A stretch of 64,000 nt of DNA from Ferrovum sp. GTDB lineage: Bacteria > Pseudomonadota > Gammaproteobacteria > Burkholderiales > Ferrovaceae. A program made the translations under genes and the position numbers. The DNA is taken from positions 1 to 64,000 of the forward strand of contig JAAGNR010000070.1 in the NCBI GenBank assembly GCA_010435995.1. Direction: 5' to 3'. Positions 35,133 through 42,919 of this stretch are shown here, piece by piece. The stretch's first letter is position 1. Each line of letters opens with the position of its first letter. The notes below the pieces were generated by a model that was given only the letters and a program-made list of their open reading frames with translations, had not been told where the DNA came from and did no database searches.

Positions 35133-36314
35133 ATGTCTTCTTCCCAAGTGTTTTTCTGTCCCTGTCCCCGTGGCCTCGAAGGGGTTCTGGCCAGCGAACT
35201 CACGGCCCTGGGTGCCGATCAGGTTCATAGCCGAGATTCCGGAGTAGCTTTTTGTGGGGATTTCCTCCTTGCCATGCGCATCAATCTGGAAAGCCGCATC
35301 GCCAGTCGCCTCCTCTGGCAAGTGGCTACGGGAACCTATGATTCGGAACAAACCCTGTACGAACGTGCCGCCGAACTGCCGTGGAGCGAATGGTTCACGG
35401 TGGATGACACCCTCAAAATCGATACCCGTGCCCACCATTCCCCCGTCCGCAGTCTGGACTTCGTCACCCTGCGCATCAAAGATGCCATTTGTGACCATTT
35501 CCGCGCCCGTACCGGACAGCGCCCTTCCATTGATACCCAACAACCCGGAGTCCGCGTCCACCTGTTTCTCGATGAGAACCAGTTTACCCTGTCCCTCGAC
35601 ACGTCCGGAGATGCCCTCTTCAAACGTGGCGAACGGGCGGCCTCGGGAGACGCCCCGCTCAAAAAAAATCTGGCTGCGGGATTATTGGCGCTGGCAGAAT
35701 GGCGCCCCGGAATCCCCTTGCTGGATGCATTTTGCGGATCCGGTACCATTCTTCTGGAAGCAGCGGAACAAAGCCTGCAACGGGCCCCAGGGTTACACCG
35801 CTCCTTTGCTTTTGAACGACTGTTGAACTGGCCGGTGGCCCTTCATTGGCCCAAGGTCCAACGGGAAGCCCTGAACCGCGCTCTGCCTCCCGCTCCGCTA
35901 CCCCTCTGGGGGCGAGACCTGAAAGGGGATTCCCTCGAGCAAACCCGCCTGAATTTTGAGGCCGCAGGCTTGAGCGAATGCGTCACCCTGAAACAAGTGA
36001 ACATGCTGGAATCCCTGCCCCCGTCTCCCTCCGGCATCCTGCTGAGCAACTTGCCCTACGGTGTGCGCGTAGGAGAACAGGTTGAACTTGCGGAATTCTA
36101 TCCCTTGCTGGGGAACGTTCTGAAGCAACGCTATACTGGATGGACGGCCTATTTTCTCACGGCAGATTTGCAACTGACCAAATCCCTGCGTCTCAAAGTG
36201 ACCCGTCGCACCCCTTTGTTCAATGGCGCCCTCGATTGTCGCCTACTGCGCATTCCACTGGTCAGTGGATCCAATCGAACACCGCCCCGTGTCACGGAAG
36301 ACGCTGTAATATGA
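35133..36314 (+). CDS. THUMP-domain 23S rRNA guanine-N2 methyltransferase (RlmL N-terminal type)
   Basis: 393 residues: a ferredoxin-like and THUMP region (about 1-155; CPRGLEGVLASEL, YDSEQTLYERAAELPWSEWF), then a Rossmann methyltransferase with LLDAFCGSGTILLEAA and catalytic NLPYGVR. This matches the m2G2445-forming half of E. coli RlmL; the RlmK half is absent, as in many Betaproteobacteria. The end of this gene overlaps the Pho box that precedes phoB. Confidence 0.9.
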   Translation: MSSSQVFFCPCPRGLEGVLASELTALGADQVHSRDSGVAFCGDFLLAMRINLESRIASRLLWQVATGTYDSEQTLYERAAELPWSEWFTVDDTLKIDTRAHHSPVRSLDFVTLRIKDAICDHFRARTGQRPSIDTQQPGVRVHLFLDENQFTLSLDTSGDALFKRGERAASGDAPLKKNLAAGLLALAEWRPGIPLLDAFCGSGTILLEAAEQSLQRAPGLHRSFAFERLLNWPVALHWPKVQREALNRALPPAPLPLWGRDLKGDSLEQTRLNFEAAGLSECVTLKQVNMLESLPPSPSGILLSNLPYGVRVGEQVELAEFYPLLGNVLKQRYTGWTAYFLTADLQLTKSLRLKVTRRTPLFNGALDCRLLRIPLVSGSNRTPPRVTEDAVI

Positions 36315-36321
36315 CGGTCAC
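36304..36321 (+). promoter_or_regulatory. Pho box of the phoB promoter
   Basis: CTGTAATATGACGGTCAC matches 15 of 18 positions of the consensus CTGTCATAWAWCTGTCAY, with two 7-bp half-sites separated by 4 bp. It ends exactly 10 bp before a TATAAC -10 box (36332-36337), the arrangement of PhoB-activated promoters in which the Pho box replaces the -35. It straddles the stop codon of the upstream rRNA methyltransferase gene. Points to autoregulation of phoBR. Confidence 0.8.
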
Positions 36322-36348
36322 ATGAACGGTGTATAACTGCCGTTCATG
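36321..36348. repeat. 9-bp inverted repeat framing the phoB -10 box
   Basis: CATGAACGG (36321-36329) and CCGTTCATG (36340-36348) are perfect inverted copies separated by 10 bp that contain TATAAC. The expected transcription start (near 36344) lies in the right arm, so most of the repeat is not transcribed and it is more likely a protein-binding operator than an RNA hairpin. Confidence 0.7.
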
Positions 36349-36390
36349 AACCTGCAAGCTTACACTGACATTCAACCTGCGGAGGTCGAT

Positions 36391-37080
36391 TTGGGAGCCC
36401 ATATTCTGGTCGTTGAAGACGAGATGGCCATTCAGGAATTGATATCTCTCAATCTGACGCAAGCCGGACATGAGCCCCTGGTCGCATCCAGCGCCCTCGA
36501 AGCCCTGGATAGAATACAAGATCTCCTGCCAGACTTGATTCTAGTGGACTGGATGCTCCCAGGTATGAGCGGATTGGAACTGGTCCGGCGCCTGCGATCC
36601 CACCAGCGCACCCAACGCGTCCCCATTATCATGCTGACCGCCCGAGTGGACGAAGCCGACAAGTTGCTGGGACTGGAGTCCGGTGCCGATGATTACATCA
36701 CCAAACCCTTTTCCATCCGCGAACTGAATGCCCGGATCAAAGCGGTACTGCGCCGCCGTGCTCCTCAGATCACGGAAGACCCCGTGGTTTTCAAAACCCT
36801 CTCGCTGGACCCCGCCACCCACCGGGTACACGCCAACGGACAGGAAATCTCTCTGGGACCCACCGAATTCAAATTGCTGCACTTTTTCATGACGCATACG
36901 GAACGGGTCTATTCCCGCACCCAGATTCTCGATCATGTCTGGGGAGACCATGTATTCATTGAAGAGCGCACCGTGGATGTTCACATCCGCCGCTTGCGTT
37001 CTGCTCTGGAAGCCTCGGGCTGTGACCAACTGCTGCAAACCGTTCGCGGATCCGGTTACCGCATGACTGCATTATTCTAG
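36391..37080 (+). CDS. phoB: Phosphate regulon response regulator PhoB
   Basis: Receiver plus winged-helix regulator activated by PhoR under phosphate limitation. From TTG 36391 it has 229 aa, exactly the E. coli length, and GGAGG sits 5 nt upstream; the ORF-track ATG 36346 lies in the promoter's inverted repeat and is rejected. Receiver motifs: LVVEDEMAIQELI, phosphoacceptor Asp53 in LVDWMLPGMSG, LTAR and TKPFSIRELNARIKAVLRR. The DNA-binding half has LDPATHRV, LGPTEFKLLHFFM, VWGDHVFIEERTVDVHIRRLR and TVRGSGYR. Followed 74 bp later by phoR. Confidence 0.95.
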   Translation: MGAHILVVEDEMAIQELISLNLTQAGHEPLVASSALEALDRIQDLLPDLILVDWMLPGMSGLELVRRLRSHQRTQRVPIIMLTARVDEADKLLGLESGADDYITKPFSIRELNARIKAVLRRRAPQITEDPVVFKTLSLDPATHRVHANGQEISLGPTEFKLLHFFMTHTERVYSRTQILDHVWGDHVFIEERTVDVHIRRLRSALEASGCDQLLQTVRGSGYRMTALF

Positions 37081-37154
37081 CAGGAGGCGCTTCCTTCCCC
37101 CCCGTCTTCAGGAATGGTACTCTGTCATTCATCGCGGTCCCTGCCAGACCCTTC

Positions 37155-38459
37155 ATGAAATCCTTTCTGACCTATATCCTCGGGGTTCTCTTCACCATTC
37201 TGGCCCTGTGCGCCGGAGTCACCCTCTTCGCCGGATGGATGTGGGGGGTGTCGCTGTTCGCCTTCTTCATGACTGCGGTCGCCGCCCGCGATGCCTGGAA
37301 ATTACAGTCTCTGCACCGCTGGCTACAAAACCAACCTCTTTCTACCACCCACAGCACGGGGCGTACCTGGCAACAAGTCTTTGGGCAATTGCACTCCCTC
37401 GAACAACGTTTTGATGAAAACGAAGTCCGTTTGCGTGAAGCGTTGGAGCGCTTTCAACAGGCTTTGGCGCTATTACCCAACGGAATCGTCATACTCGATC
37501 AGAATCATCGCATTCTCTGGTGCAACCCCAGCGCCGAACAACACTTTCCCATCCACCTGGAACAGGACCGCGGACAAAGCCTACCCTACCTGATTCGGCA
37601 AACCGAGTTTCAGCAATTTCTCGATGCCCCAGCGCCTTCCTCCATGCCCCATGGCACCCTGCACCGCCGCCCGGACAGCGATAAGGTCCTCTCCATGCAA
37701 CTCGTTCCCTACAGCGACCATGAACGTATGCTGGTCACTCAGGACATTACCCAATGGGAAAGAGATGAGCGGGTAAGACGCGACTTTGTCGCCAATGTTT
37801 CCCATGAGTTGCGCACCCCCCTCACGGTCATTGGGGGATTCATCGAAACCATGCAAAACAGCGGCCCCTTGCCACCTGCAACCCAGGAGCGAATTCTGGA
37901 AACCATGGCAAATCAAACCCAACGGATGCACCGACTGGTGGAAGAACTGTTGTCCTTATCACGACTGGAAAGCCAGACCGGTCAGGCTTCCATGATCCCG
38001 CTGTCGTTGCAAGGGCTTTTGACACAAGTACTCCAAACCGCTCGCCAACTCAGCCAGGGACAACACACCCTCACCACAGTGGGGTCTTTTGACCTAACCG
38101 TGCTGGGATGCGAATCGGAATTGCTCAGTGCGTTTGGCAACCTGGTCGCGAATGCCGTGCGCTATACCCCAGCGGGGGGTGAGATTGCGTTGGAATGGCA
38201 ACAGACGGAATCAAAAGGCATATTTTCCGTACGAGATTCCGGTATTGGGATTGAAGCCGAGCATATTCCTCGCCTCACCGAACGCTTCTACCGGGTAGAT
38301 CGGGCGCGCTCCAGAGACACGGGAGGCACGGGATTGGGATTGGCCATCGTCAAACAGGTGGCCATGCATCATGATGCCCACCTGGAAATCCAGAGCGAAC
38401 CGGGGATCGGCAGCACCTTTTCCTTGCATTTCCCTGCGGCACGCCTGCTATCCTCCTGA
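37155..38459 (+). CDS. phoR: Phosphate regulon sensor histidine kinase PhoR
   Basis: 434 residues. Two N-terminal membrane helices (about 5-25 and 28-45) with almost no periplasmic loop, then a charged linker, a PAS domain (about 100-195, ALLPNGIVILDQNHRILWCNPSAEQHF), the phosphoacceptor His217 in VSHELRTPLTVIGGF, and an ATPase domain with NLVANAVRYTP, DSGIGIEAEHIPRLTERFYRVD and GGTGLGLAIVK. The lack of a sensory loop is normal for PhoR, which senses phosphate through the Pst transporter and PhoU; neither is in the window. Confidence 0.94.
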   Translation: MKSFLTYILGVLFTILALCAGVTLFAGWMWGVSLFAFFMTAVAARDAWKLQSLHRWLQNQPLSTTHSTGRTWQQVFGQLHSLEQRFDENEVRLREALERFQQALALLPNGIVILDQNHRILWCNPSAEQHFPIHLEQDRGQSLPYLIRQTEFQQFLDAPAPSSMPHGTLHRRPDSDKVLSMQLVPYSDHERMLVTQDITQWERDERVRRDFVANVSHELRTPLTVIGGFIETMQNSGPLPPATQERILETMANQTQRMHRLVEELLSLSRLESQTGQASMIPLSLQGLLTQVLQTARQLSQGQHTLTTVGSFDLTVLGCESELLSAFGNLVANAVRYTPAGGEIALEWQQTESKGIFSVRDSGIGIEAEHIPRLTERFYRVDRARSRDTGGTGLGLAIVKQVAMHHDAHLEIQSEPGIGSTFSLHFPAARLLSS

Positions 38460-38502
38460 GCAACCTGCTAAAATGGAAGCGACATCCCTTTGAGATTGCC
38501 CC

Positions 38503-38772
38503 ATGCCCAGCCACGACATTCAAATCATTAACAAGTTGGGCCTGCACGCCCGCGCTTCCGCCAAACTCACCCAAATCGCCTCAGCCTATCCCTGCGATGT
38601 ATTCATCTCCCGCAATGGCCGAAAGGTCAATGCCAAGAGCATTATGGGAGTGATGATGCTGGCGGCCGGACGCGGTTCCTGGGTCACTCTGGACGCCTCT
38701 GGAGAACAAGAAAGCGCTGCTTTAGAAGCGTTGATCACGTTGATCAACAACCGCTTCGACGAGGGCGAATAA
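38503..38772 (+). CDS. ptsH: Phosphocarrier protein HPr
   Basis: 89 residues with His15 in NKLGLHARASAKL, the site phosphorylated by enzyme I, and Ser46 in KSIMGVMMLAA, the regulatory site of HPr kinase. Overlap-free but only 1 bp from ptsI. In Betaproteobacteria HPr and enzyme I usually serve a regulatory PTS with an EIIA-Man protein; that gene is not seen next to this pair. Confidence 0.96.
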   Translation: MPSHDIQIINKLGLHARASAKLTQIASAYPCDVFISRNGRKVNAKSIMGVMMLAAGRGSWVTLDASGEQESAALEALITLINNRFDEGE

Positions 38773-38773
38773 C

Positions 38774-40501
38774 ATGAGCTTTGCCCTCCATGGCATTGCT
38801 GTGGCCCATGGCATTGCCATCGGCCGAGCCCACCTGTTTTCCCAAACCAGTCTCGAAGTGACCCACTATGTGGTTCTGCCGGAACAACGGGCAGCCGAGA
38901 TACAGCGTTTTGACGAAGCCCTGCATCATGTCACCCATGAACTCAAAGGACTGGAACAGCAGATCCCCCCTGGAGCACCGCCGGAAATGGCGGCTTTCCT
39001 GCAGTTGCACCGCATGATCCTGAAGGACGATACCCTGGCACGCATGCCCAAACAGCGCATTCAGGATCAGGGCTGTAACGCCGAATGGGCATTAAAGCAA
39101 CAAGTAGACAGCCTGATCGCCCAGTTCGAGCAAATGGAGGATCCCTATTTACGCCAGCGGCGCGATGACATCTGGCAAGTCGGGGAACGACTGCTCAAGG
39201 TCCTGATGGGACAACCTGCCCCCAACCTCCCCCCCCATGGCGAGGCCGCTGACAGTATTCTGGTCGCCCACGACATCAGTCCGGCGGATATGGTGCTATT
39301 CAAACAGCATCCCTTTCAGTCGTTTATTACGGACATGGGTGGAGCCACCTCCCATACATCGATTTTGGCTCGCAGTTTGGGAATCCCCTCGGTAGTTGCC
39401 CTGCATCATGCGTGGAAGATGATCCGTGAAGGCGAAATTCTGATCGTCGATGGCATGGCGGGAGTCGTGATCGTCAACCCAGACTCACAGATTCTGGCGG
39501 AATACCGCCTGCGTCAGGAGCTCTGGCATCTGGAACGACAGAAGCTGAAACGCCTGCGCTCCACCCGCGCGACCACCCTTGATGGTACCCCCATCGAACT
39601 GTTAGCCAATATTGAAATGCCCGAGGATATGGACGCTGTCAAGAAAAGCGGGGCGCGCGGTATCGGCCTGTTCCGTACCGAATTTCTATTCATGAATCGC
39701 CACGATCTTCCCGGTGAAGAAGAACAGTTCCATGCTTACCGGCAGGTGGCTGAAGCCATGCGCGGACTGCCCGTGACCATCCGCACCCTGGATATTGGCG
39801 CCGACAAGCCTGTAGAACCCAGCGGCATTGCCTCAACCCTGAACCCAGCCCTGGGATTGCGCGCCATCCGCTACTGCCTGGCCGAACCCCAGTTGTTTTC
39901 CACCCAGATTCGCGCCATTTTGAGAGCTTCTCATTTCGGCCAGGTACAGCTGCTGATTCCCATGCTGTCGAGCCGTCACGAACTGCTGCAAACTCTTGAT
40001 CTGGTAGAACAAGCCAAGGTTGACCTGCGTGCCGAAGGCATCCCCTTCAACGACAGGCTCCCTCTGGGAGGAATGGTAGAAGTCCCAGCAGCGGCCCTGG
40101 CTTTACCCCTGTTCCTCGATAAGCTGGATTTCTTCTCCATCGGCACCAATGATCTGATTCAGTACACCCTAGCCATCGATCGCACCGATGATGCCGTGGC
40201 TCACCTCTTTGATCCGTTACATCCTGCCGTGTTGTTGCTTATCTCACACACCATCCGCACCGCCCACAAGGCCGGCAAACCCATTGCCGTCTGTGGGGAA
40301 ATGGCGGGGAACTCAGCCATGACGAGATTGCTCCTGGGGTTTGGCTTACGCGAATTCTCCATGCACCCTGCCCATCTCCCGGAAGTTAAGCAAGCCATCC
40401 TGAAAACCAGCTTGGCCGACTTGCAAGCCCCCATCAAGCGCATTCTCGCCACCTACGACCCCACCAAACTGGAAGAAAGCGTCACTCGTCTCAACGCATA
40501 G
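38774..40501 (+). CDS. ptsI: Phosphoenolpyruvate-protein phosphotransferase (enzyme I)
   Basis: 575 residues. Transfers phosphate from PEP to HPr. The N-terminal HPr-binding domain is followed by the swivelling domain with catalytic His in MGGATSHTSILARSLGIPSV, then the PEP-binding barrel with GARGIGLFRTEFLFM, DIGADKP, and the catalytic cysteine region IAVCGEMAG. No sugar-specific EIIB/EIIC genes are nearby, so a regulatory rather than a sugar-uptake role is likely (inference). Confidence 0.96.
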   Translation: MSFALHGIAVAHGIAIGRAHLFSQTSLEVTHYVVLPEQRAAEIQRFDEALHHVTHELKGLEQQIPPGAPPEMAAFLQLHRMILKDDTLARMPKQRIQDQGCNAEWALKQQVDSLIAQFEQMEDPYLRQRRDDIWQVGERLLKVLMGQPAPNLPPHGEAADSILVAHDISPADMVLFKQHPFQSFITDMGGATSHTSILARSLGIPSVVALHHAWKMIREGEILIVDGMAGVVIVNPDSQILAEYRLRQELWHLERQKLKRLRSTRATTLDGTPIELLANIEMPEDMDAVKKSGARGIGLFRTEFLFMNRHDLPGEEEQFHAYRQVAEAMRGLPVTIRTLDIGADKPVEPSGIASTLNPALGLRAIRYCLAEPQLFSTQIRAILRASHFGQVQLLIPMLSSRHELLQTLDLVEQAKVDLRAEGIPFNDRLPLGGMVEVPAAALALPLFLDKLDFFSIGTNDLIQYTLAIDRTDDAVAHLFDPLHPAVLLLISHTIRTAHKAGKPIAVCGEMAGNSAMTRLLLGFGLREFSMHPAHLPEVKQAILKTSLADLQAPIKRILATYDPTKLEESVTRLNA

Positions 40502-40513
40502 CGCCTCCCCCCT

Positions 40514-40690
40514 TCACTGGGTTCCCACCACCACCAGCGCTGTGGTCGCCACCGCCGAATTCTGCGCCTGCAATTGCGCTGTCGTGGGCCCAACACTGCT
40601 TGCCGTCGTGCCACTACTGCTGCTCCCGCCACCGCAGGATACCACCAGCAGGGTTGCCGCCAGGGACCCCCATCTCATGAATTTTTTCAT
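40514..40690 (-). CDS. Tiny lipoprotein, 58 aa
   Basis: Too short for the ORF track. ATG 40690 has GGAG 6 nt upstream. The reading frame encodes a lipoprotein signal MKKFMRWGSLAATLLVVSC with lipobox VVSC, then a Gly/Ser/Thr-rich tail (CGGGSSSSGTTASS) and a hydrophobic end AVATTALVVVGTQ. It follows the two secreted paralogs on the same strand, 71 bp after the second. No family recognised; an anchor or structural partner of the secreted proteins is a guess. It ends 12 bp from ptsI, convergently. Confidence 0.62.
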   Translation of the reverse strand: MKKFMRWGSLAATLLVVSCGGGSSSSGTTASSVGPTTAQLQAQNSAVATTALVVVGTQ

Positions 40691-40761
40691 GTCACACTCC
40701 TCACCAACAAATTTCAGGCCAATACCTCAATGGGCTCCACAACCTGCCATCCTGTCACCCC

Positions 40762-41352
40762 CTAGAACTGGCACACCCCGCCGCCACTGCCATCCTGTAC
40801 CTGTACCAGCAGGGTATTGCCCCCATTGACCGGTATGACCAGCAATACGGGTCCCGCTCCGGGTGCTGCCGTCCCGTTCTTGGCGGTCATGGTCAGCACC
40901 ATTTGCACTGCCCCCGGAACCGTGGCTGTTCCCTTCTGCGGCGCAACCGTGAATGTTCCCGAGGTGACCAGCGTTGAATCTGTCGTCGTAGGAGCGGGGC
41001 TGGCACTGGTATAACTTCGATCCACCTCGGCCACACTGAAGGTTCCCGAACTCCCCGCAAAAGTGAACTGACCCATCAACCCCAAGATAAACGGACCCAC
41101 CGTTGTTGCTGAACTCGCATGCACAGCTTGGTTATAATCCACCACACTCTCCCCTGCGGCCAAAATCATATTGATCTCGAAGCCACAGGTTCCCGAAGTC
41201 GGCATGGAGGCGCTGGGTGCCAGAGGCGTCTGAATCACGCCGGCGGGCGCTGACGCCGCCAGGGCCGACCCACAGAACGCTATGCCCAGCACCAGAGCCA
41301 ATACCCTGCGCCCAACCCCCGTTTCATTCCATTTCCCCATTTTTTTCATCAT
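40762..41352 (-). CDS. Secreted protein of unknown function, paralog B
   Basis: 196 residues from a tandem ATGATG (41352/41349) with GGAG upstream; the ORF-track start lies within paralog A. Signal peptide with cleavage after ALA (about residue 33), then a mature protein rich in Ala, Gly, Thr, Ser and Val, predicted beta-rich. Shared with paralog A: PTSGTCGFEIN near the mature N-terminus, LAAGE, and an end of IPVNGGNTLLVQVQ leading to GGGVCQF. Only two cysteines in the mature part, near its start and end, could form one disulphide. I know no family for it. Confidence 0.75.
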   Translation of the reverse strand: MMKKMGKWNETGVGRRVLALVLGIAFCGSALAASAPAGVIQTPLAPSASMPTSGTCGFEINMILAAGESVVDYNQAVHASSATTVGPFILGLMGQFTFAGSSGTFSVAEVDRSYTSASPAPTTTDSTLVTSGTFTVAPQKGTATVPGAVQMVLTMTAKNGTAAPGAGPVLLVIPVNGGNTLLVQVQDGSGGGVCQF

Positions 41353-41398
41353 TTTTCTCCTCACAAATCCATTGCTCGTGGTCAATCTGGCCATCCGT

Positions 41399-41971
41399 TC
41401 AAAACTGGCAAACGCCGCCGCCATTGCCACCCGTCTGGTTCTGGATCAAGAGCGTCTTGCCCCCATTGACCGGCATCACCAACAAATTGGTCGTCGTATT
41501 GTTCGGCGGCACAGCAGCGGTTCCAGACGAACCGGCTGCCATATACCCGGTAGTGGTCAGAACCAGCGGATAGGTCCCTGTGGGGTTATAGGTCAGAGGC
41601 GTTCCTGGCGCCATCGTGCCGCTGATGATCGTTACCGTATCGGTTGGAGCTGGATTTGTTCCGGGTGTACTATACTGGCGCGTCAGACGGGACAGGGTCC
41701 AGGTATTGTGGGTGAAATCCAGCACCCCCATAATCGACAGGTCAAAGCCAGAACCCGTCGTGGTCCCAGCTATAGCCAACTGCTGCAGAACCGCATTATC
41801 TCCAGCGGCCAACACCCGATTCACCTGAATGCCACAACTGCCCGAGGTAGGCAGGGCCGTGGCATTGGCCGAGGGCACCCCGGCGACTTGAAGTACGCAT
41901 ACGCCCAACGCCACGGTCATCCACCGTGCCATGGATCCCCGACGCTTCCCCTGTTCTTTAGTATTTATCAT
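41399..41971 (-). CDS. Secreted protein of unknown function, paralog A
   Basis: 190 residues. GGAGGTCA stands before a tandem ATGATG; ATG 41971 has the better spacing, 41974 is the alternative. Signal peptide with cleavage after ANA (about 37), mature protein of low charge rich in Thr, Gly and Ala. Like paralog B it has PTSGSCGIQVN, LAAGD, a central APTDTVTIISGTM block, MPVNGGKTLLIQNQ and the identical C-terminus GGGVCQF. First gene of the paralog-paralog-lipoprotein group, preceded by its own likely promoter. Function unknown; a surface or matrix structural role is only a suggestion. Confidence 0.75.
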   Translation of the reverse strand: MINTKEQGKRRGSMARWMTVALGVCVLQVAGVPSANATALPTSGSCGIQVNRVLAAGDNAVLQQLAIAGTTTGSGFDLSIMGVLDFTHNTWTLSRLTRQYSTPGTNPAPTDTVTIISGTMAPGTPLTYNPTGTYPLVLTTTGYMAAGSSGTAAVPPNNTTTNLLVMPVNGGKTLLIQNQTGGNGGGVCQF

Positions 41972-42054
41972 CATTGACCTCCACAATCAGTCGAATGCAA
42001 CCGCAAGAAACCATCCCCTGTGTGCCTGTATTACCATGCCCAGCACTTGACTGA

Positions 42055-42083
42055 AGCATAGCAATTTCAGATACCGTATCCAA
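42055..42083 (-). promoter_or_regulatory. Candidate promoter of the secreted-paralog operon
   Basis: Minus strand TTGGAT (42083-42078), 17 bp, TATGCT (42060-42055), with TG one base before the -10 (extended -10). It lies in the 245-bp gap after pyrE and gives a leader of roughly 75 nt. No other coding sequence is convincing in this gap. Confidence 0.45.
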
Positions 42084-42216
42084 CTCCCAAATGGGATAGA
42101 AAGCCCCGATTTTTAAATGCGGAAGATAATGCTTGGAGGAAAGCGCAGAGAATGACGGAATTTCCCGACGTAAAGCCCATGTCCCTAAGACCTGTTCGGG
42201 CAAGTCCGGTTTGTGG

Positions 42217-42882
42217 TCACACAGAGAGAAAATTGATCGGCATGACGCCGTATCGTTGGCGGTAGGCTTGTAACCGCTGGAGTGTTGCGGCTTGCGATGA
42301 ATCCTGGGCCAAGTGGGCCACCAAATGATCGAGGGTGGCCACACTGCATACAGGAAGACCCCATTGCCGTGTCACTTCCTGAGTAGCAGAGAGTTCCGTC
42401 TGACCTCGTTCCATCCGGTCCAACGCGATGACTACTCCTGCAGGAATGGCCTGAACCTGTGTCAGCAAGGCCACGGATTCGCGCACTGAGGTCCCGGCTG
42501 AAATCACATCATCGATGATGAGCACCCGTTGTCCTGCAGGGTCGGCACCCACCAGCACGCCCCCTTCACCATGGTCTTTGGCCTCCTTACGATTGTAGGC
42601 AAAGGGCACATCCCGCCCCCGTCGCGCCAGCGTCATGGCGATTCCTGCCACCAGGGGAATGCCCTTGTAGGCTGGGCCAAACAGCAGATCAAAAGATGGG
42701 GCCTGAGCCAGAATGGCCGCGGCATAAAACTCACAGAGGGCTTCCAAAGCAGCGCCCGTATTGAACAGCCCTGCATTGAAAAAATACGGGGACAACCGCC
42801 CCGCCTTGGTCTTGAACTCGCCAAAGCGAATCACTTGCCGTTCCACCGCAAAGGCTACAAATCGTTGCGCAAAATCACTCAT
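42217..42882 (-). CDS. pyrE: Orotate phosphoribosyltransferase
   Basis: Forms orotidine 5'-phosphate from orotate and PRPP in pyrimidine synthesis. 221 residues with FGEFKTKAGRLSPYFFNAG at the N-terminus, the catalytic loop FAYNRKEAKDHGEGG, and the PRPP-binding motif VLIIDDVISAGTS. Lies 37 bp downstream of ampG on the same strand, at the end of the gat-met-ampG run. No attenuator was recognised upstream. Confidence 0.97.
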   Translation of the reverse strand: MSDFAQRFVAFAVERQVIRFGEFKTKAGRLSPYFFNAGLFNTGAALEALCEFYAAAILAQAPSFDLLFGPAYKGIPLVAGIAMTLARRGRDVPFAYNRKEAKDHGEGGVLVGADPAGQRVLIIDDVISAGTSVRESVALLTQVQAIPAGVVIALDRMERGQTELSATQEVTRQWGLPVCSVATLDHLVAHLAQDSSQAATLQRLQAYRQRYGVMPINFLSV

Positions 42883-42919
42883 TTTTCATCTCTCTCGGGT
42901 CACACACCAACCCACTGAA

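Noticed and set aside
41958-42344. 128-aa minus-strand ORF between pyrE and the secreted paralogs
   Set aside because: Starts inside pyrE in another frame and runs through a promoter-like sequence and the ribosome-binding site of paralog A; no family pattern.
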